Shown: in pieces, positions 60,145 through 64,000 of the stretch
Layout: each line of letters starts with the position of its first letter
Position numbering within the stretch: the stretch's first letter is position 1
Origin: JAMLHH01 sp964653095
GTDB lineage: Bacteria; Bacteroidota; Bacteroidia; Chitinophagales; JADIYW01
Direction: 5' to 3'
DNA: 64,000 nt
NCBI GenBank assembly: GCA_964653095.1
Contig: CAZZEH010000002.1
Location: forward strand, 62,001-126,000
Made by a program: the position numbers and the translations under genes
Notes under the pieces: model-generated
Told to the model about the DNA's origin: nothing
Database searches by the model: none
Seen by the model: the letters and a program-made list of their open reading frames with translations, nothing else

Positions 60145-60858
60145 CTATACATTGACCCCAAACAGATACCCTACTAATCCAGATAATACCATAGCGATAG
60201 TTCCCCAAACGGCAATTCTCCAAGAAGCTTTTAGCATACTGGCTCCTCCTGCTTTTGCAGAAACAGCCCCGAGTATAATCAGAGAAATTATTGTGAATCC
60301 GTAAAGAGAAAATTCCATACTTGAAAGTGGAGCGAAAAATGTAACTAACAGGGGAAGCGACCCACCAACGGTAAATGCGGCTCCGGACGCTGTAGCAGCC
60401 TGTATAGGATTGGCCTGTGTTATTTCGTTGATGCCCAGTTCATCTCTGACGTGCGCAGCTAATGCGTCATGTTCGGTCAGTTCTTTGGCCACAGTCATAG
60501 CAGTTTCTTTCTTCAGACCTCTTTCTTCGTATATTTTGGCTAAGAGTTTAAGTTCAAATTCTGGAAACTGCTCCAATTCTATAGCTTCCCGCTCGATATC
60601 CGCTTTTTCAATGTCAGTTTGAGAACTTACAGATACATATTCTCCGGCAGCCATAGACAGTGCGCCCGCCACTAATCCGGCTACTGTAGCCAAAAGGACA
60701 GGGTCTCTTGCTGAACTGGCAGCAGCTACGCCTATTGCCAAACTTGAAATAGAAATAATGCCATCGTTGGCGCCCAATACGGCAGCGCGAAGCCAGTTAC
60801 TTCTGTTGATATAGTGATTATCTAAATAGTTATCTAATGTTACCTTTTTCAGGTTCAT
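60145..60858 (-). CDS. VIT1/CCC1-family iron/manganese transporter
   Basis: This 237-residue membrane protein has five membrane segments. The first two contain LRAAVLGANDGIISISSLAIGVA and GALSMAAGEYVSVSSQTDIE, the family hallmarks (about residues 23-45 and 65-85). The cytosolic metal-binding loop (about 85-140) is rich in Glu. Segments at about 155-175, 180-200 and 208-232 follow. Relatives move Fe2+ or Mn2+ into vacuoles or out of the cytosol. It is cotranscribed with the alkylguanine methyltransferase gene. Confidence 0.88.
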   Translation of the reverse strand: MNLKKVTLDNYLDNHYINRSNWLRAAVLGANDGIISISSLAIGVAAASSARDPVLLATVAGLVAGALSMAAGEYVSVSSQTDIEKADIEREAIELEQFPEFELKLLAKIYEERGLKKETAMTVAKELTEHDALAAHVRDELGINEITQANPIQAATASGAAFTVGGSLPLLVTFFAPLSSMEFSLYGFTIISLIILGAVSAKAGGASMLKASWRIAVWGTIAMVLSGLVGYLFGVNV

Positions 60859-61073
60859 GTTTTTGATTGAAGTTAATGTTCTTTAAGATAATAACATCAT
60901 AAAAGTAAAAAGTTCATTAAATGCACTTTTATTTTTAGTACTAAAAAGATATAAAAACACCTCTTATTTTTTTGCTTCCGGTATCTATTCCTGTCCGTTT
61001 ATATTTCATTCTTGATTTATTTGCTTTTGTTGCCTGCGAATAGGATATTTGAAGGTAAAATAAAATTGATGCG

Positions 61074-61853
61074 ATGAGGTTCAAAAATCTTTTGTGGTCA
61101 GTCGATTCCGGAATTCTGACGATTACAATAAACAGACCGGATAAATTAAATGCATTAAACAGTGAAACCATACTTGAAATCAAGCAGGCGTTTGAGACAG
61201 CGCGAACTCTTGAAGGATTGATAGGAGTAATTTTGACCGGTGCGGGCGATAAAGCATTTGTAGCCGGAGCAGATATTACAGAGTTTCAGGGACTCAGCCC
61301 CGAAGAAGCCAAGAGACTTGCGAAAAGGGGACATGATATTTTTAATCAGATAGAATCTATGTCTGTACCTGTGATTGCTGTAGTCAATGGGTACGCTTTG
61401 GGCGGAGGATGTGAATTATCTATGGCCTGTCATTTGAGAATTGCCACCTCCAATGCCAAATTTGGACAGCCGGAGGTCAATCTCGGAATAATAGCAGGTT
61501 ATGGCGGGACTCAGAGAATGATACAGTACGCGGGAAAAGCACGTTCATTAGAATTACATATGACCGCTGATATTATTGATGCCAACACTGCTCTTAATTG
61601 GGGATTAGTCAATTATGTAGAAACGGAAAAAAATGTTGCTCTTGAAAAAGCTCAGTATTTGATAAATAAAATTGGATCAAAAGGACCTGTCGCGATTTCA
61701 AAGGTAATAGAGGTAACCAATGATTACTTTAAGCCCGGAGTGGATGGTTTTGCATCTGAAATAGAAGCTTTTGGCGAGATTTTTAATTCTCCAGATGTAA
61801 AAGAAGGAGTGGAAGCATTTTTGGAAAAGAGGAAACCAAATTTCAAACGATAG
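61074..61853 (+). CDS. Enoyl-CoA hydratase (crotonase)
   Basis: This 259-residue protein is a standard crotonase. The oxyanion-hole segments AFVAGADITEFQG (about 62) and VNGYALGGGCELSMACH (about 105) are present, with both catalytic glutamates, in GGGCE and in FGQPEVNLGI. It hydrates 2-enoyl-CoA in beta-oxidation or related catabolism. It is followed by fumC after 105 bp, and its upstream gap to the VIT gene is divergent. It does not carry either operator palindrome in its near upstream. Confidence 0.9.
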   Translation: MRFKNLLWSVDSGILTITINRPDKLNALNSETILEIKQAFETARTLEGLIGVILTGAGDKAFVAGADITEFQGLSPEEAKRLAKRGHDIFNQIESMSVPVIAVVNGYALGGGCELSMACHLRIATSNAKFGQPEVNLGIIAGYGGTQRMIQYAGKARSLELHMTADIIDANTALNWGLVNYVETEKNVALEKAQYLINKIGSKGPVAISKVIEVTNDYFKPGVDGFASEIEAFGEIFNSPDVKEGVEAFLEKRKPNFKR

Positions 61854-61958
61854 TAGTGATTTAACCAGCCTTAAAAATTTATTTTAGAACCAAAACTAAC
61901 AGGATATGGAATTGTTAGTGAGGTAAAATATTATCTGATAAATATTAAAATCATAATA

Positions 61959-63380
61959 ATGGAATACAGAATAGAAAATGATGCAATAGGGGATGTAAAG
62001 GTTCCTGTCAATGTCTATTGGGGAGCACAGACCGAACGGTCAAAAGAGAACTTTGTAATTGCTAAGGACATTAATAAAATGCCGAGAGAAATAATTCAGG
62101 CTTTTGCGTACTTGAAAAAAGCTGCTGCAATCACTAATTATGAAGCGGGGGCGCTACCTGAGGATAAGAAAGAGCTTATTGCTCAGGTGTGTGATGAAAT
62201 ATTGGAAGGAAAATTATATGATCAGTTTCCTTTGGTGGTCTGGCAAACCGGCTCGGGAACTCAATCTAACATGAATGTGAATGAGGTGATTTCTAACAGA
62301 GCTCATGTCATTTACGGGGGGTATCTGACTGATCCTAAAAAGTATATTCATCCTAATGACGATGTGAATAAATCCCAGTCGTCCAACGATACGTTTCCAA
62401 CAGCTATGCACATTGCTGCCTATAAAATATTGGTGGAAGACACTATACCGGGACTTGAGAAGCTGAGAGCTACTTTGTATAAGAAATCCCAAGATTTCAT
62501 GCACGTGGTAAAAATTGGCAGGACTCATTTTATGGATGCAACACCGCTTACGTTGGGACAGGAGTTTTCAGGTTATGTGTCTCAGCTGGATCACGGCATA
62601 AGAGCTATAAAAAACACCTTGCTTCATTTGTCCGAATTGGCTTTGGGAGGAACGGCTGTTGGTACCGGTCTGAACACTCCAAAAGGTTATGCCGTCAATG
62701 TCGCCAGAAATATTGCAAAGTTGACAGGACATCCTTTCGTTACTGCGGAAAATAAATTTGAAGCCTTGGCAGCTCACGATGCTATTGTAGAAGCACATGG
62801 AGCGTTGAAAACTGTTGCAGTTTCGCTGATGAAGATAGGTAATGATATTCGTATGCTTTCATCAGGTCCGCGCGCCGGAATCGGAGAAATTATTATTCCC
62901 GAAAACGAGCCGGGATCTTCCATTATGCCGGGCAAAGTAAATCCTACACAATGTGAAGCAATTACCATGGTGGCCGCCCAAGTTTTGGGAAATGATGTAG
63001 CCATCAATATCGGCGGTTCTAATGGACAGTTTGAGCTGAATGTGTTTAAACCGATGATGATTTACAACTTTCTTCACTCCGCGCGATTGATAGCAGATGC
63101 TACAGTTAGCTTTAATGATCACCTTGCAGTAGGAATAGAACCTATGACCAAAAATATTCAGCAGCATGTAAGGAACTCCTTGATGCTTGTGACAGCATTG
63201 AATACTAAAATCGGCTATGATAATGCCACGCTTATTGCGCAACATGCTCATAGAGAAGGTCTAACTCTAAAACAGGCAGCACTTGAAACCAAATTGAAAG
63301 GATTGGATTTTGAATACATGACAGAAGCTCAGTTTGATGAATGGGTAGATCCTTCCAAAATGGTGGGAGATATCAGTTAA
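61959..63380 (+). CDS. fumC: Fumarate hydratase, class II
   Basis: This 473-residue enzyme interconverts fumarate and malate in the TCA cycle. Family signatures are WQTGSGTQSNMNVNEVI (about 91), KSQSSNDTFPTAMHIAAY (about 132), GRTHFMDATPLTLGQE with the catalytic His, and GSSIMPGKVNPTQCE (about 318), the superfamily signature. Length fits. Aspartate ammonia-lyase is related but the NDTFPTA and C-terminal features favour fumarase. Convergent with the CinA gene (31-bp gap). Confidence 0.93.
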   Translation: MEYRIENDAIGDVKVPVNVYWGAQTERSKENFVIAKDINKMPREIIQAFAYLKKAAAITNYEAGALPEDKKELIAQVCDEILEGKLYDQFPLVVWQTGSGTQSNMNVNEVISNRAHVIYGGYLTDPKKYIHPNDDVNKSQSSNDTFPTAMHIAAYKILVEDTIPGLEKLRATLYKKSQDFMHVVKIGRTHFMDATPLTLGQEFSGYVSQLDHGIRAIKNTLLHLSELALGGTAVGTGLNTPKGYAVNVARNIAKLTGHPFVTAENKFEALAAHDAIVEAHGALKTVAVSLMKIGNDIRMLSSGPRAGIGEIIIPENEPGSSIMPGKVNPTQCEAITMVAAQVLGNDVAINIGGSNGQFELNVFKPMMIYNFLHSARLIADATVSFNDHLAVGIEPMTKNIQQHVRNSLMLVTALNTKIGYDNATLIAQHAHREGLTLKQAALETKLKGLDFEYMTEAQFDEWVDPSKMVGDIS

Positions 63381-63411
63381 TTTTTTCTTTTACGTTTGAA
63401 ATGTATCTGTT

Positions 63412-64000
63412 TTAAAGCGGATAATATTTCAGGAGAAAAATCCTGAGCATCACCAATGCAGAAACAGCGGACAGGCCGATGTTTCTTTCCCGGTCTTTAG
63501 TAAAATTGAACTGTCGGATATACTGATGATTTTTGTCCCCTATACCGACATATACTAATCCTACGGGCTTGTCGGCACTTCCTCCCGAAGGTCCTGCAAT
63601 GCCGGATACAGCAATGGAAATGTCAGTATGAAGTTTTTTCAGGACTCCGGTCAGCATTTCACTGACCGTCTGCTCGCTGACTGCGCCGTAAGTATCCAGA
63701 GTTTTTGGTGATACATCCAAGGCAGATATTTTTACTCCATTGGAATACGAAATAATACTTCCGGTATAGTAATCGGAAGAGCCGGGAACTTTGGTCAACA
63801 GGTGACTGATATAGCCTCCGGTGCAACTTTCTGCGGTACTGATTGTCAGTGTACGGTCTCTTAGCATTTGTCCAATCACTGCTTCAAATGAAGGGTTTTC
63901 AGTACTGTACACATACTTTTCTATTTTGCTCAAAGCTTCCTGAGTAAGTTGTGTGGAAATTCTTTCTGTTTCCACTCTGTTATTGCCATAGCCGGTAATT
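63412..64000 (-). CDS. CinA family protein (C-terminal part), start outside the window
   Basis: The frame is open from the stop at 63412 to the window edge; a GTG at 63975 is only an internal codon candidate. The visible part is the nicotinamide-nucleotide amidohydrolase domain with TISTAESCTGGYISHLLTKVPGSS, GSIISYSNGVK, YGAVSEQTVSEML and VSGIAGPSGGSADKPVGLVYVGI, in which the Ser of AESCTGG and the Lys are catalytic in relatives. It hydrolyses NMN to nicotinic acid mononucleotide. Sequence upstream of the domain continues, so the gene is probably a full CinA with a MoaB-like N-terminal domain beyond the edge. Confidence 0.88.
   Translation of the reverse strand, partial: ITGYGNNRVETERISTQLTQEALSKIEKYVYSTENPSFEAVIGQMLRDRTLTISTAESCTGGYISHLLTKVPGSSDYYTGSIISYSNGVKISALDVSPKTLDTYGAVSEQTVSEMLTGVLKKLHTDISIAVSGIAGPSGGSADKPVGLVYVGIGDKNHQYIRQFNFTKDRERNIGLSAVSALVMLRIFLLKYYPL

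Overview
The window looks like a chromosomal segment of a Bacteroidota bacterium, AT-rich, probably from the Saprospirales/Chitinophagales side. This placement is an inference from gene families. It holds two PorP/SprF-type outer-membrane proteins linked to type IX secretion, an OmpA/PD40/SPOR protein of PorE type, DUF4199, DUF2795 and BatA proteins, and several promoters with the Bacteroidota TAnnTTTG -7 element. No rRNA, tRNA or CRISPR array was found.

Layout. 1-3.9 kb: a cut GNAT acetyltransferase, an NmrA-like reductase, a SnoaL-like protein, and a DsrE-like protein with a eukaryotic-type sulfide:quinone oxidoreductase. 4.1-15 kb (minus strand): a branched-chain or isoprenoid acyl-CoA degradation cluster. 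It has two acyl-CoA dehydrogenases fused to SCP2-like domains, a split AtuA, an enoyl-CoA hydratase, and both subunits of a biotin-dependent acyl-CoA carboxylase. The four gaps inside its carboxylase/AtuA part are filled by one repeat family, and one copy carries a four-helix-bundle (23S intervening-sequence-type) gene in its centre. 15-26 kb: two thioredoxin-fold proteins, a PorP-OmpA fusion, two glycosyltransferases around aceK, DUF4199, a dihydroorotase-like protein without its metal ligands, and a BatA protein. 25.7-28.2 kb: a 70-bp tandem repeat region, an FMN-dependent 2-hydroxyacid oxidase and a gene-poor stretch. 28-37 kb: MscS, HtrA protease, gatC, an ABC ATPase, cobalamin adenosyltransferase, DUF2795, a metal-dependent hydrolase, thiE, NDH-2 and an enoyl-CoA isomerase. 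37-43 kb: PorP and OmpA, then parB/parA and an MBL-fold hydrolase. 43-55 kb: FMN reductase, a peptide-binding lipoprotein, a DUF4838 lipoprotein, ilvE, an rRNA methyltransferase, ilvD, and the thrS-infC-rpmI-rplT translation cluster. 54.8-64 kb: a free SCP2 protein, a penicillin acylase with two small neighbours, folP, an alkylguanine methyltransferase, a VIT transporter, enoyl-CoA hydratase, fumarase and the C-terminal part of CinA.

How the genes fit together. Acyl-CoA catabolism is the main theme (dehydrogenases, carboxylase, hydratases, isomerase, SCP2 carrier). Two perfect palindromes recur upstream of these genes. CAATGCATGCATTG lies before the dehydrogenase pair and before a PF10118 hydrolase. 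A CAAACGTTTG-type site lies before the carboxylase operon, before the free SCP2 gene and, in weaker form, before the enoyl-CoA isomerase. This suggests two small regulons, although no regulator gene is present in the window.

The best candidate for something undescribed is the repeat family at 7.8-13.3 kb. Its arms are made of a degenerate 7-bp unit, facing each other as inverted repeats, with an 18-bp palindrome in most copies. Each copy starts at the stop codon of one gene and ends 12-19 bp before the next start. In one case it supplies the last 11 residues of a biotin carboxylase. The full copy places an S23/IVP-like gene in the loop, as in 23S rRNA intervening sequences, but inside a protein operon.
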